This document shows, piece by piece, positions 49,827 to 58,661 of a DNA stretch of 64,000 nt. The notes below the pieces were generated by a model. The model made no database searches. It saw only the letters and a list, made by a program, of their open reading frames with translations, and was not told the origin of the DNA. The DNA comes from JBPCQA01 sp050998615 (GTDB taxonomy: Bacteria; Actinomycetota; Actinomycetes; Propionibacteriales; Nocardioidaceae), in NCBI GenBank assembly GCA_050998615.1, contig JBPCQA010000045.1, positions 1 to 64,000 of the forward strand, given 5' to 3'. A program made the position numbers and the translations under genes. Position 1 is the first letter of the stretch. Each line of letters opens with the position of its first letter.

Positions 49827-50563
49827 GCTTGCTCGCCGCGGCGCTCGCGTTCGCCGCCGTGGTGACCATGCTCCCGGCCGGTTCGACCCGGCGGCTCAGC
49901 CAGCTGCTCGGAGATCGAACGGCGAGCTCCGTCGGAGTCGACATGCACGCCAGCTCGATCGTGGAAAGGGCAGTGCCGAGGGCGGTCGTGTGCGTCCTCG
50001 CCGCAGTCGGGGTGGGTTGGGTGGTGTCGGGGCCGGCGATTGCGCTGGCCGGTGTTCCGCTGGGTCTGGTGCTGGCACGCTGGATCGGGCGGTTGGAGTC
50101 ACCGACGGCGGCCGCAGCGCGCGAAGAGATCGCCCGTGACCTCCCGCTCGCCGCGGATCTGCTCTCGGCCTGCGCCCAGGTCGGGCGGCCGGTCGAACAA
50201 TCGCTCGACGTTGTGTCGCGCGCCGTGGGAGGGGCCTTGTCGCAGCGTCTCGATGGCCTCAGCGCTCGGCTGGCCCTCGGTGCGGATCCGGCGTCTGAGT
50301 GGCGTCGACTCGCGCTCGATGAGCAGCTGGCGCCGTTGGGGCGGACGATGCTGCGCGCTGTGGAGTCGGGCGCGCCCCTCGTCGACGGCTTGACGAGGCT
50401 CGCGCAGGACAGCCGTCGAGATCGGCGTACCCACATGCAGTTGCGTGCCCGCAGCGTCGGCGTGAAGGCCGCCGGTCCGCTGGCAGCCTGCTTCTTGCCG
50501 GCGTTCATGCTGATTGGCGTCGTGCCGACGGTCGTCGGCGCCTTCCAGCACCTCGTCTTGTGA
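49823..50563 (+). CDS. tadC: TadC-like pilus assembly membrane protein
   Basis: 246 aa. GspF domain with AREEIARDLPLAADLLSACA, VEQSLDVVSRAVGGALSQRL and AFLPAF-like LAACFLPAFMLIGVVPTVVG at the C-terminal helix. Partner of TadB. The GTG at 49823 overlaps the tadB stop by four bases. Ends the coupled core; pilin genes follow after 190 bp. Confidence 0.83.
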   Translation: MSLLAAALAFAAVVTMLPAGSTRRLSQLLGDRTASSVGVDMHASSIVERAVPRAVVCVLAAVGVGWVVSGPAIALAGVPLGLVLARWIGRLESPTAAAAREEIARDLPLAADLLSACAQVGRPVEQSLDVVSRAVGGALSQRLDGLSARLALGADPASEWRRLALDEQLAPLGRTMLRAVESGAPLVDGLTRLAQDSRRDRRTHMQLRARSVGVKAAGPLAACFLPAFMLIGVVPTVVGAFQHLVL

Positions 50564-50596
50564 GAGCCCGCGCGGACAGCGAGTCGCCGGGCTCGC
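50564..50596. repeat. Short repeat, family F, copy 1
   Basis: GAGCCCGCGCGGACAG at the start and CGAGTCGCCGGGCTCGC at the end; ends are inverted (GAGCCCG/CGGGCTC). A near-identical 33-bp copy lies at 58769-58801. Possibly a terminator for the tadABC core. Confidence 0.65.
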
Positions 50597-50754
50597 ACGG
50601 CTGGCGCGCAATCCCCAGCTCGAAACCGTGACGCGGGTCGTCAACAGAAGAGAAATCCCTGCTAGTACGCCCATGTGAGCCGCGACAAGGTGAGTGGCAC
50701 ATCCACATCACCGCCTCGAGCCGTCGGCTTGAGGCTCGAAGCAAAGGACATGAC

Positions 50755-50952
50755 ATGACAGCACGTATTGCCGCCCGGATCGCCACCGCAACCGCTCGTG
50801 ACGAGAAGGGCATGACCACCGCCGAGTACGCCGTGGGCACGGTCTCCGCCTGCGGGTTCGCCGGGATTCTCTACAAGATCTTGACCTCCGGATTCGGAGA
50901 GCAGCTGCTCAGCGGGCTGCTGAACAAGGTCTTGGACATCCTGCCCTTCTGA
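50755..50952 (+). CDS. DUF4244 / Flp-like pilin, first copy
   Basis: 65 aa. A leader of 19 residues ends in G, then MTTAEYAVGTVSACGFAGI, a class IVb/Flp pilin-type cleavage site (G before a hydrophobic helix with Glu at position 5). The mature peptide is about 46 aa. DUF4244 family by similarity. AAAGGA precedes the ATG at 50755. Probably the major pilin-like subunit of the tad system. No prepilin peptidase is in the window. Confidence 0.85.
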   Translation: MTARIAARIATATARDEKGMTTAEYAVGTVSACGFAGILYKILTSGFGEQLLSGLLNKVLDILPF

Positions 50953-51014
50953 TCAATGCGGCGGGGGCGCGTCGCGCTCTGGCGAGGCGCCCCCGCCAAC
51001 AGTAAGGAGACGCT

Positions 51015-51197
51015 ATGTCGCGGATCAAAGGTGAGCAGGGGATGGCCACGGCCGAGTACGCCGTGGGCACGGTCGCCGTGGTCGCGTTCGGCTGTGTTCT
51101 GTGTCTGCTCGTGCCGTGGATTCAAGACTTCTTGCAGTCGATCATGAGCATCGTCTTGCGCCAGCACGGCTTTGGCTGGTTCCCATGGGTGCGGTGA
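51015..51197 (+). CDS. DUF4244 / Flp-like pilin, second copy
   Basis: 60 aa. Leader MSRIKGEQG, then MATAEYAVGTVAVVAFGCVL with the same cleavage site and Glu-5 as the first copy, but a much shorter leader and a different tail (HGFGWFPWVR). AAGGAG lies before the ATG. The two genes share the AEYAVGTV core at the DNA level (GCCGAGTACGCCGTGGGCAC in both), suggesting a duplication. The stop overlaps the TadE gene start. Confidence 0.83.
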   Translation: MSRIKGEQGMATAEYAVGTVAVVAFGCVLCLLVPWIQDFLQSIMSIVLRQHGFGWFPWVR

Positions 51198-51637
51198 TCG
51201 GCGGCGCGCAGCCAGGCGGTGGCCGCCGGCGAACCCGACGCCAGGCCAGCCGGTGGCGCCCATCCGGCCGACAGGCGCGGCACGACACGGGCATGGTGAC
51301 GGCCGAGGCTGCCGTGGTGTTGCCGATCATCGCCGCCTTCGCGTTGCTGCTGGTCTGGCTACTCTCGGTCGGGATAGCGCAGGTCCGTGTCGTCGACGCG
51401 GCCCGAGACGCCGCGCGGGCATTGGCTCGCGGCGACGATAGTTCGATGGCGCTTGCCGCCGCTCGCCGTACCGCACCAGCGGGCTCTCAAATCATGGTTG
51501 GTCGCGCCGGTGGCTTCGTGACCGTCACCGTCTCGCTGCACGCCACGGCACCGAGTTGGTTGCTCGTGCCGCTGCCGTCGATCACCGTCGGCTCGCATTC
51601 GACAGTGGAGATGGAGGGCGACCGTGACGGGGGCTAA
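51194..51637 (+). CDS. tadE: TadE-like minor pilin
   Basis: 147 aa. A basic N-terminal segment precedes DTGMVTAEAAVVLPIIAAFA, the TadE-type hydrophobic helix with a pilin-like cleavage site and Glu. The C-terminal domain is short and beta-rich. GTG at 51194 overlaps the preceding stop (GTGA); ATG at 51185 is an alternative. Rv3655c-type. The end overlaps the next gene by 14 bases. Confidence 0.8.
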   Translation: MIGGAQPGGGRRRTRRQASRWRPSGRQARHDTGMVTAEAAVVLPIIAAFALLLVWLLSVGIAQVRVVDAARDAARALARGDDSSMALAAARRTAPAGSQIMVGRAGGFVTVTVSLHATAPSWLLVPLPSITVGSHSTVEMEGDRDGG

Positions 51638-51998
51638 CGACTCAGGTCGCCGGGCCGACCGGAGTCGAGACGCCGGAGTGGCCACGGTGTGGGCCGTAGG
51701 CTGGATGTTCACCTGTCTGGCAGTCGGCTGGGTGAGCATCATCGCGGCGATGGCGGTGGCGCGACAACATCAGCTCGACGCGTCGGCCGACCTGGCGTCG
51801 TTGTCCGGTGCTTCACATCTACAACATGGCCATGACGCCTGCCAGGCCGTCGCCCGAACTGCGGCCGCCAACCAGGTTGCGCTCACCGAGTGCCGGGTCC
51901 AGGGTGAGGACGTCTTCGTGGTCGTCGAGTCCACTCTCAAGCTCCCGGCCGGCCAGCGGCTCCGCCTGGTGGCCACCGCCAGAGCGGGGCCGGTCTAG
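51624..51998 (+). CDS. TadG-like Rv3654c family protein
   Basis: 124 aa. One N-terminal helix in AGVATVWAVGWMFTCLAVGW, then HQLDASADLASLSGASHL, the pattern of the Rv3654c/TadE-G-like secreted pilus-associated proteins. GTG at 51624. Last gene of the pilus operon. Function is inferred from the operon. Confidence 0.78.
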   Translation: MTGANDSGRRADRSRDAGVATVWAVGWMFTCLAVGWVSIIAAMAVARQHQLDASADLASLSGASHLQHGHDACQAVARTAAANQVALTECRVQGEDVFVVVESTLKLPAGQRLRLVATARAGPV

Positions 51999-52002
51999 TG
52001 GT

Positions 52003-52055
52003 GTGCGCCAAGCTGAGACCTCAGCCGGCCAAGGCGAGCTCTGCGTCGCAACCTG
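52003..52055 (-). repeat. Intergenic palindromic repeat, family P, diverged copy
   Basis: On the plus strand GCGCCAAGCTGAGACC then CTCAGCCGGCC, and 8 bases later CTCTGCGTCGCAACCTGCC. This is the reverse orientation of copy 1 with about 13 of 17 matches in the second arm. Sits between the convergent pilus and LapA genes. Confidence 0.5.
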
Positions 52056-52118
52056 CCGGCTCTGCTGCCCCGAAAGTGCGCGGCAAGGCGGCGCGACTCC
52101 GCAGGCCCACGTCGCCTC

Positions 52119-52529
52119 TCAGGTGCGTTCGTCTCGCGGAGCAGTGTCGAAGTGGTCGTCGCCGGGGTCTCGCCGGTCTGGGCCGGCCGTCCCCGATGGC
52201 GACGGTGTGGGCTCAGCGGGAGCCGCCGACTCGGAACCGGTTGGGCCTGCTGCTGGTGCGGGCTGGGTTCGTTCGTTGCGTTCGGCGCGGTCACGCAGGG
52301 CGTTCATCTCTGCCTTACGGTGCCGTGACCGCTGCAGTCCCTTGGTGATCAGCCAGATTCCTATTACGGCTACCAACAAACACACCAAGCCCGCGATGAA
52401 CACGACTGCCAAGTCCGTCTTGATGGTGAACCAGTGGAGATCGATGTTGGCGGTTTGGCCGCCGCGGATGATGGCCGCAACCGCGACGATGATCGCGATT
52501 GCCAACAACAACAGGCCTAAGATGACCAC
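52119..52529 (-). CDS. LapA-domain membrane protein
   Basis: 136 aa. Two membrane helices: MVILGLLLLAIAIIVAVAAI at the start and AVVFIAGLVCLLVAVIGIWL after it. NIDLHWFTIKTDLAVVFI between them is the LapA (DUF1049) pattern. The C-terminal 60 residues are Pro/Glu-rich and disordered. Role in actinobacteria unknown. GTG at 52527-52529 with GAGGAG upstream. Confidence 0.75.
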   Translation of the reverse strand: MVILGLLLLAIAIIVAVAAIIRGGQTANIDLHWFTIKTDLAVVFIAGLVCLLVAVIGIWLITKGLQRSRHRKAEMNALRDRAERNERTQPAPAAGPTGSESAAPAEPTPSPSGTAGPDRRDPGDDHFDTAPRDERT

Positions 52530-52586
52530 AACCGTCAGTCTCCTCTCGGTGCCATCGTTTTCCGGGCCGGCGGCCTGGCTATTGGA

Positions 52587-55025
52587 TCACCGTAGCGGTC
52601 TCTTGCCGGGCTCTGCGAGCAACACGTCGAGCAGCAAGATCGCGCCGCGTTTGTCCAACGGGTGGTTTCCGTTCCCGCACTTGGGTGACTGCACACAAGA
52701 CGGGCAGCCATCGTCACAGCGGCAGGACGCAATCGCGTCGCGGGTCGCGGTGAGCCAGTCGATCGCGCTGTCGAAGCCGCGTTCGGCGAATCCCGCGCCG
52801 CCGGGGTGGCCGTCGTATACGAAGACGGTGAGCAGCCCGGTGTCTTCATGCAGCGCTGTCGACACCCCGCCGATGTCCCAGCGGTCGCAGGTGGCGAAAA
52901 GGGGAAGGAGTCCGATCGACGCGTGTTCGGCCGCGTGCGCCGCGCCGGGAATGTCACGCGGGTCTACTCCGCTTGAGGCCAATTGTGCCGGCAGCAACGT
53001 CCACCAGACCGCCTTTGTGCGCACCTGACGCGGCGGCAAATCCAGCGGTTCCTCTCCGAGCACCTGACCGGTCGACAGCAGGCGTTTGAGGTAGCCGACG
53101 ACATGAGCTGAGACCTCGACCGAGCCGAACGACAACGTCGCCTTGCCCCAGCTGTCCGACTGGTCAGTGCCCAGGATGGTGATGTGGGTCAGCTCGCGGG
53201 CGCTTGTCGAGTAGTCGGGCCGCGCGGCGTCCACCATGGCGACACCGTCGAGATGGTCGAACGTCGAGACGACGTACGTCTCACCCTGATGCACGTAGAC
53301 GGCACCGGTGTGCACGGTCGAGTGTGCCGACGCAGCGTCGACGGTGCCGATCAGCCGACCCGTGGACGCGTCGACGATGCGAACCGGGTTGCCACCACTG
53401 GAACGGATATCGGCGAGGTCGGCGGCCTTGTCGCGGCGGGTCCAGAACCAGCCCTGGGTACGCCGTCGCAGGTAGCCGGCCTCGACCAACGAGGCGACCA
53501 CGCCCGCCGCGTCCCCGTCGAAGAGACTCAAATCCGCGTCGGTCAGCGCGAGCTCCTGCGCGGCCGCGCAGAGGTGCGGTGCCACGATGTAGGGGTTGCC
53601 CGGATCGAAGACGGCCGCCTCGACCGGCGAGCCCAACAGCACGTCGGGATGGGTCACCAGGTAGGTGTCCAGCGGGTCGTCACGGGCCACCAAGATGCCC
53701 AGCCCCCCTTGGCTCTCACGTCCGGCCCGGCCGATCTGCTGCCACATGGAGGCGCGGGTGCCGGGATAGCCGGCCATCACGACGGCGTCGAGCCCGGCAA
53801 TGTCGATGCCCAGCTCGAGCGCGTTGGTGGCGGCAACCGCGAGCAGGTCGCCACGCTTGAGCTGCTGCTCCAGGTCGCGTCGATCCTCGGGGAGGTAGCC
53901 ACCGCGATAAGGCGCGACCCGATCTGCGAGCGAGGGATCGACGTCGCCCAGCAACGCCTTGGTTCGCAGCGCGACGGTTTCCGCCCCACGGCGGCTGCGG
54001 ACGAACGCCAGCGTGCGCACGCCGTCGGCAACCAGATCCGCGAGCAGGTCCGCAGTCTCAGCCGTCACCGAGCGACGCACCGGTGCCCCCTGCTCACCAG
54101 ACAATGACGTCAGCGGTGGCTCCCACAGTGCCACCGCGGTGGCGCCTCTTGGCGAACCGTCCAGCGTGACCGCCTCGACGGGTGCCCCGATGAGCCGAGA
54201 CGCCGTGACCGACGGCTGGGCGGCGGTGGCGGAGGCGAGCAGAAACGTCGGGTCGGCGCCATAGTGTGCCCCGATCCGACGCAACCGCCGGATGATCTGG
54301 GCGACATGGCCGCCGAAGACCCCGCGGTAGTGGTGGCACTCGTCGATGACGACGAACCGCAGCGCGCCCCAAAACAGCGACCACCTGGCGTGGGAGGGCA
54401 GCAGGGTTCGGTGCAGCATGTCCGGGTTCGTCAATACGTAGTTGGCGTGGTTGCGGCACCAGTCGCGTTCCTCGCGGGTCGAGTCACCGTCGTACGTGCA
54501 AGCACGCACGCCAGGCACGGACAGCGTCGACATCGCCGACAGCTGGTCATGAGCGAGCGCCTTGGTCGGAGACAGATAGAGCACGGTGTCGCCTCTGTCG
54601 CCGGGCTGTTGCACACTTCGGGTGATCGCGGTCAGCGTCGGCAGCAGATAGCTGAGCGACTTGCCCGAAGCCGTGCCGGTCGCCACCACCGTGTGCTGCC
54701 CGCTCCAGGCGAGCTCGGCGGCTTCCACCTGGTGCCGCCATGGCGCGACCACGCCGCGCTGATGGTAGGCCGCGATCACCGACTCAGGGGCCCAAGCCGG
54801 CCAACCACCCAGATCTGCCCGCCGAGCGGGCCGCACCTGCAGATGAGTGAGCCGGTCATGGCGTGCATCTGGCGCGGCCAGCCTTAATGCCGCCTTCTCC
54901 GGGTCGAACATACGTTTGCCCTGCATCACGGTCCATAATGCATGGTCAAGAGCCCGGGGCAAGGTCAGCAGGTGGCGGGCCGCTAGAATCCGGCGAGCCG
55001 CGGTGATGGGTGTCACCGTTTGCAC
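52587..55025 (-). CDS. DEAD/DEAH helicase with DUF1998 (MrfA-like)
   Basis: 812 aa. Superfamily 2 helicase: Walker A VATGTASGKSLSYLLP near residue 112, motif II VIDECHHYRG near 218, helicase C-terminal part with AATNALELGIDIAGLDAVVM near 400 and QQIGRAGRESQGGLGI. DUF1998 follows with a cysteine cluster SCRCDDGCPSCVQSPKCGNG near residue 775. Same architecture as MrfA/Hrq1 helicases, which help repair mitomycin-type DNA adducts. Rv3649 position, divergent from the next gene. GTG at 55025. Confidence 0.92.
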   Translation of the reverse strand: MQTVTPITAARRILAARHLLTLPRALDHALWTVMQGKRMFDPEKAALRLAAPDARHDRLTHLQVRPARRADLGGWPAWAPESVIAAYHQRGVVAPWRHQVEAAELAWSGQHTVVATGTASGKSLSYLLPTLTAITRSVQQPGDRGDTVLYLSPTKALAHDQLSAMSTLSVPGVRACTYDGDSTREERDWCRNHANYVLTNPDMLHRTLLPSHARWSLFWGALRFVVIDECHHYRGVFGGHVAQIIRRLRRIGAHYGADPTFLLASATAAQPSVTASRLIGAPVEAVTLDGSPRGATAVALWEPPLTSLSGEQGAPVRRSVTAETADLLADLVADGVRTLAFVRSRRGAETVALRTKALLGDVDPSLADRVAPYRGGYLPEDRRDLEQQLKRGDLLAVAATNALELGIDIAGLDAVVMAGYPGTRASMWQQIGRAGRESQGGLGILVARDDPLDTYLVTHPDVLLGSPVEAAVFDPGNPYIVAPHLCAAAQELALTDADLSLFDGDAAGVVASLVEAGYLRRRTQGWFWTRRDKAADLADIRSSGGNPVRIVDASTGRLIGTVDAASAHSTVHTGAVYVHQGETYVVSTFDHLDGVAMVDAARPDYSTSARELTHITILGTDQSDSWGKATLSFGSVEVSAHVVGYLKRLLSTGQVLGEEPLDLPPRQVRTKAVWWTLLPAQLASSGVDPRDIPGAAHAAEHASIGLLPLFATCDRWDIGGVSTALHEDTGLLTVFVYDGHPGGAGFAERGFDSAIDWLTATRDAIASCRCDDGCPSCVQSPKCGNGNHPLDKRGAILLLDVLLAEPGKRPLR

Positions 55026-55088
55026 TACAAGCGCCTAATCTTCGACTGACGTGTAACGCGATGGGCCGTCGGCCCAGTGGAGGTAGTG

Positions 55089-57416
55089 ATGTCAGGGCTG
55101 ACTCTGGCCGAAAGCGGAGCCAATGTGTCGTTGTCGGGAGGCAACATCACGCTGCTGATCGTGGTGGCCGTGATAGCAGTGATCGGGTTGGCGATGGCTG
55201 CGATGTTCCGGCGGGAAGTTCTCGCTGCCCCCAACGGCACGGAAACCATGAAGACGATCGGCCTGGCGGTCGAAGAAGGCGCCCAGGCCTATTTGACCCG
55301 GCAGTTCAAGACGCTGGCCATTTTCGCGGTAATCGCATTCGCGGTGCTCTTCGTGTTGCCCGGAGATACCTCGATTCGGATCGGTCGCTCGGTATTCTTC
55401 ATCTTGGGCGCAGGCTTTTCCGCGTCCATCGGCTACATGGGGATGTCCCTTGCGGTGAAAGCGAACGTGCGCGTTGCCGCCGCCGCACAAGACGCCGGTC
55501 GTGATCCGGCGATGCGGGTTGCCTTCCGCACCGGTGGAGCCGTGGGCATGGCAACCGTCGGTCTTGGCCTGCTCGGCGCCTCGGTCGTGGTGCTGATCTA
55601 TCGGGGCAACGCGCCACTGGTCTTGGAGGGCTTCGGTTTCGGCGCGGCCCTGCTGGCGATGTTCATGCGGGTGGGTGGAGGCATCTTCACCAAGGCCGCC
55701 GACGTCGGCGCCGACCTGGTGGGCAAGGTCGAGCAGAACATTCCCGAGGACGACCCTCGCAACGCCGCCACGATCGCTGACAACGTAGGTGACAACGTCG
55801 GTGACTGCGCGGGCATGGCCGCCGACCTTTTCGAGTCGTACGCCGTCACGCTGGTGGCCGCCTTGATCCTCGGCAAGGTCGCCTTCGGGGAGCAGGGCCT
55901 AGTGTTCCCGCTCATCGTCCCGGCCATCGGCGCCGTGACCGCGATCATCGGGGTGTACATCACCCGTCCGAGGCCCACCGAGGGCGGTCTGAAGACGATC
56001 AACAGAGCCTTTTACATCTCCGCTGTGATCTCCGCTGTGTTGTGTGTGATCGCCGCGTTCCTATACTTGCCCGGCTCGTTCTCCGGGCTCACCGGGGCGA
56101 CCGGTCACGGGACCGGGGATCCCCGGGTGATTGCCTTTGTCGCCGTGCTCATCGGGATCGTGCTCGCGGCCGTCATCCTTGCCCTCACCGGCTACTTCAC
56201 CGGAACCGAGCACCGACCGGTCAAGGACGTGGGAACTACTTCCCTGACCGGCGCTGCCACCGTGATTCTCTCCGGCTTGTCAGTCGGGTTCGAGTCGTCG
56301 GTTTACACGGCGCTCGTGATCGCTGCGGCTGTCTACGGTGCCTTCCTCCTCGGTGGTGGATCGGTCGTGGTGGCACTCTTCGCGGTTGCCCTAGCCGGCA
56401 CCGGCTTGCTCACGACCGTTGGTGTGATCGTGGCCATGGACACCTTCGGCCCGGTGTCCGACAACGCTCAGGGCATCGCTGAGATGTCTGGAGAGGTCGA
56501 CGAGCGAGGCGCGGCGATCCTTACCGAACTCGACGCCGTCGGAAATACCACTAAGGCAATCACCAAGGGCATCGCGATTGCCACCGCTGTGCTAGCGGCG
56601 ACGGCGCTGTTCGGGTCCTTCACCGACGCTATCCAGACCGCCGCGCGGCAACTGGTGGGGGTTAGCCCCGGCGACCTGTCGCCGCACGACGCACTCGGCA
56701 TCACCGGGATCTTGAACATTGCCGACCCGGCGAACCTGGTTGGTTTGCTCATCGGGTCAGCAGTGGTGTTCCTCTTCTCAGGCCTCGCTATCAGCGCGGT
56801 CGGCCGCGCGGCCGGCGCTGTCGTCTTCGAGGTGCGGCGCCAGTTCCGAGACATCCCGGGAATCATGGAGGGCACCGGCAGGCCGGAGTACGGAAAGGTC
56901 GTCGACATCTGCACCCGCGACTCCCTACGCGAGCTCGCCACACCTGGACTGCTCGCGATCATGGCACCGATCGCCGTCGGGTTCGGCCTCGGTGTGGGGC
57001 CGCTTGGCTGCTACCTCGCTGGCGCGATCGGCACTGGCACGCTGATGGCGGTGTTCCTCGCCAACTCCGGTGGTGCTTGGGACAACGCCAAGAAGCTCGT
57101 CGAAGACGGTGTTCACGGCGGAAAGGGCTCGGCGGCGCACGAGGCGACGATCATCGGAGACACGGTCGGCGACCCCTTCAAGGACACCGCAGGCCCCGCG
57201 ATCAATCCGCTGCTGAAGGTGATGAACCTTGTTTCACTGTTGATTGCCGCAGCAGTGGTGAAGATCACCTACGGCGAGAGCGCCCACACCACGTTGCGTA
57301 TAGTCATCGCAGTGGTGGCCGCGCTGATCGTGGCAGTCGCCGTCTACATCTCCAAGCGTCGACCGGTGGCGATCGGAGAGGCTGACAGCGATGTCTCCCA
57401 ACAAATCACTGTCTGA
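55089..57416 (+). CDS. hppA: Proton-translocating pyrophosphatase
   Basis: 775 aa, about 16 membrane helices. The catalytic stretch DVGADLVGKVEQNIPEDDPR then NPAT-like NAATIADNVGDNVGDCAG is near residue 210, and further DxxxD sites are near the C-terminus (GDTVGDPFKDTAGPAINPLL). GNTTKAITKG has Lys at the site that marks potassium-independent H+-pumps. It uses pyrophosphate to energise the membrane. GGAGG at 55079-55083 precedes the ATG at 55089. It occupies the region where cspA lies in mycobacteria. Confidence 0.95.
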   Translation: MSGLTLAESGANVSLSGGNITLLIVVAVIAVIGLAMAAMFRREVLAAPNGTETMKTIGLAVEEGAQAYLTRQFKTLAIFAVIAFAVLFVLPGDTSIRIGRSVFFILGAGFSASIGYMGMSLAVKANVRVAAAAQDAGRDPAMRVAFRTGGAVGMATVGLGLLGASVVVLIYRGNAPLVLEGFGFGAALLAMFMRVGGGIFTKAADVGADLVGKVEQNIPEDDPRNAATIADNVGDNVGDCAGMAADLFESYAVTLVAALILGKVAFGEQGLVFPLIVPAIGAVTAIIGVYITRPRPTEGGLKTINRAFYISAVISAVLCVIAAFLYLPGSFSGLTGATGHGTGDPRVIAFVAVLIGIVLAAVILALTGYFTGTEHRPVKDVGTTSLTGAATVILSGLSVGFESSVYTALVIAAAVYGAFLLGGGSVVVALFAVALAGTGLLTTVGVIVAMDTFGPVSDNAQGIAEMSGEVDERGAAILTELDAVGNTTKAITKGIAIATAVLAATALFGSFTDAIQTAARQLVGVSPGDLSPHDALGITGILNIADPANLVGLLIGSAVVFLFSGLAISAVGRAAGAVVFEVRRQFRDIPGIMEGTGRPEYGKVVDICTRDSLRELATPGLLAIMAPIAVGFGLGVGPLGCYLAGAIGTGTLMAVFLANSGGAWDNAKKLVEDGVHGGKGSAAHEATIIGDTVGDPFKDTAGPAINPLLKVMNLVSLLIAAAVVKITYGESAHTTLRIVIAVVAALIVAVAVYISKRRPVAIGEADSDVSQQITV

Positions 57417-57461
57417 TTCGGCAACGTCGGCCCGGCTGCTGTTCGAAGGTGGGGCTTGCCG

Positions 57462-58661
57462 GTGACTGATCTCAAACGGGTGTTCATCCACATCGGTGCA
57501 CCCCAGGCTGGTACGTCTTACATCCAAGACATGCTCTACGACAACTTGGAGCGGCTCGAAGAGCACGGCATCACCTACCCGCTGAGCGACGGGAAGGCGC
57601 AGCACACGATGGTGTGGGGCCTTCGGTGGATGGTAAGTAAGCGCAAGATGGGCAAGCGGTATCAGGTCGCCTGGCACGAAGTGGTGCGCAAGGTCTGGGA
57701 GTGGCAGGGGCACACCGCGGTGTTGTCAAGCGAGCTGTTCGCCTTCTCAACCGAGCGCGAGTGCAAACGGGTACTGAGCTCGTTCGGGGATGCGGAGGTG
57801 CACGTCATCTACACGGCTCGAGACCTAGCCAGACAAGCTCCGGCGGTCTGGCAGGAGCAAATGAAGAACCAGCGGACGTTCGGCTACGGCGAATACCTCG
57901 ACGATCTATTGAATGCCGAACATAAGCGCTACTCCAAGAGCTTCTGGAACGCCCAAGATGCCGTTGGGGTGTTGGCGAATTGGTCGGCGGCCATCGATGC
58001 CTCGCGCATTCACGTCGTGACGTTGCCTCCGGCGGGGTCGCCGCCTGAGCTGCTCTGGCAGCGGTTCGCTGGTGTGATTGGGATCGACAGCGACGACTTC
58101 GAGCTAGCAGTGCCGGCCACGGATTCGTCGGTCAGTGTGACCGCTGCCGAGGTGCTCCGTCGTTTCAACGTCCGGCATGGCAAGACGATGACGTATCGAG
58201 ACTTCATGGCGACGGTGCTGGCACGCCTCAACCCGATCTTGCCGGAGGTCGCTGCCGGTGACGACAAACTCCCCCTCGCCGAAGATCAACGCGAACGGCT
58301 CGGCGAACTCGCGAGGCATCTCGTCGACGGCTTGAGAGCCGCCGGATACGACATCGTCGGTTCGCTGGACGAGCTGATCCCCGCGCCACCAGAGGCAGCG
58401 GCGGACCAGGAGCCAGCACGAGGACCCGACGATGTCAGCGACCCCGAAGTGATCGACGCGCTGCTCGACGTCTTGTACGAGGTCTTGAGGCGCCAGCCAG
58501 AACCGCCGTCTCCGTCCCCTCGCAAGAACGCTCAGCAGGGCCGCGCTCGCAAACCCGGTCAGCGGCGGGGAGCCAAGAAGGCCCAGGGGCGCGGCAGGCG
58601 GGCACGAGCTGCCGAAGTCGCCGACGCCGATGAGGCTTCGGCGCCCAGTCAGGGTGGTTGA
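57462..58661 (+). CDS. Sulfotransferase-like protein 1
   Basis: 399 aa. The P-loop-like PAPS site reads VFIHIGAPQAGTSYIQ near residue 6, with K replaced by Q compared with the two paralogues. The second motif is VIYTARDLARQAPAVWQEQ near 110, where R and the later S/Q would contact the 3'-phosphate. IHVVTLPPAGSPPELLW near 185 is shared with the paralogues. The C-terminal 75 residues are Lys/Arg/Pro-rich and disordered. GTG at 57462; TTG two codons upstream is possible. The stop lies inside a family E repeat. Substrate unknown; glycan or glycolipid likely from the neighbour glfT2. Confidence 0.7.
   Translation: MTDLKRVFIHIGAPQAGTSYIQDMLYDNLERLEEHGITYPLSDGKAQHTMVWGLRWMVSKRKMGKRYQVAWHEVVRKVWEWQGHTAVLSSELFAFSTERECKRVLSSFGDAEVHVIYTARDLARQAPAVWQEQMKNQRTFGYGEYLDDLLNAEHKRYSKSFWNAQDAVGVLANWSAAIDASRIHVVTLPPAGSPPELLWQRFAGVIGIDSDDFELAVPATDSSVSVTAAEVLRRFNVRHGKTMTYRDFMATVLARLNPILPEVAAGDDKLPLAEDQRERLGELARHLVDGLRAAGYDIVGSLDELIPAPPEAAADQEPARGPDDVSDPEVIDALLDVLYEVLRRQPEPPSPSPRKNAQQGRARKPGQRRGAKKAQGRGRRARAAEVADADEASAPSQGG

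Noticed and set aside
51808..53028. 406-codon plus-strand frame over the LapA and helicase 3' regions
   Set aside because: Overlaps two well-supported minus-strand genes and the TadG-like gene; composition is Ser/Pro/Arg-rich noise.
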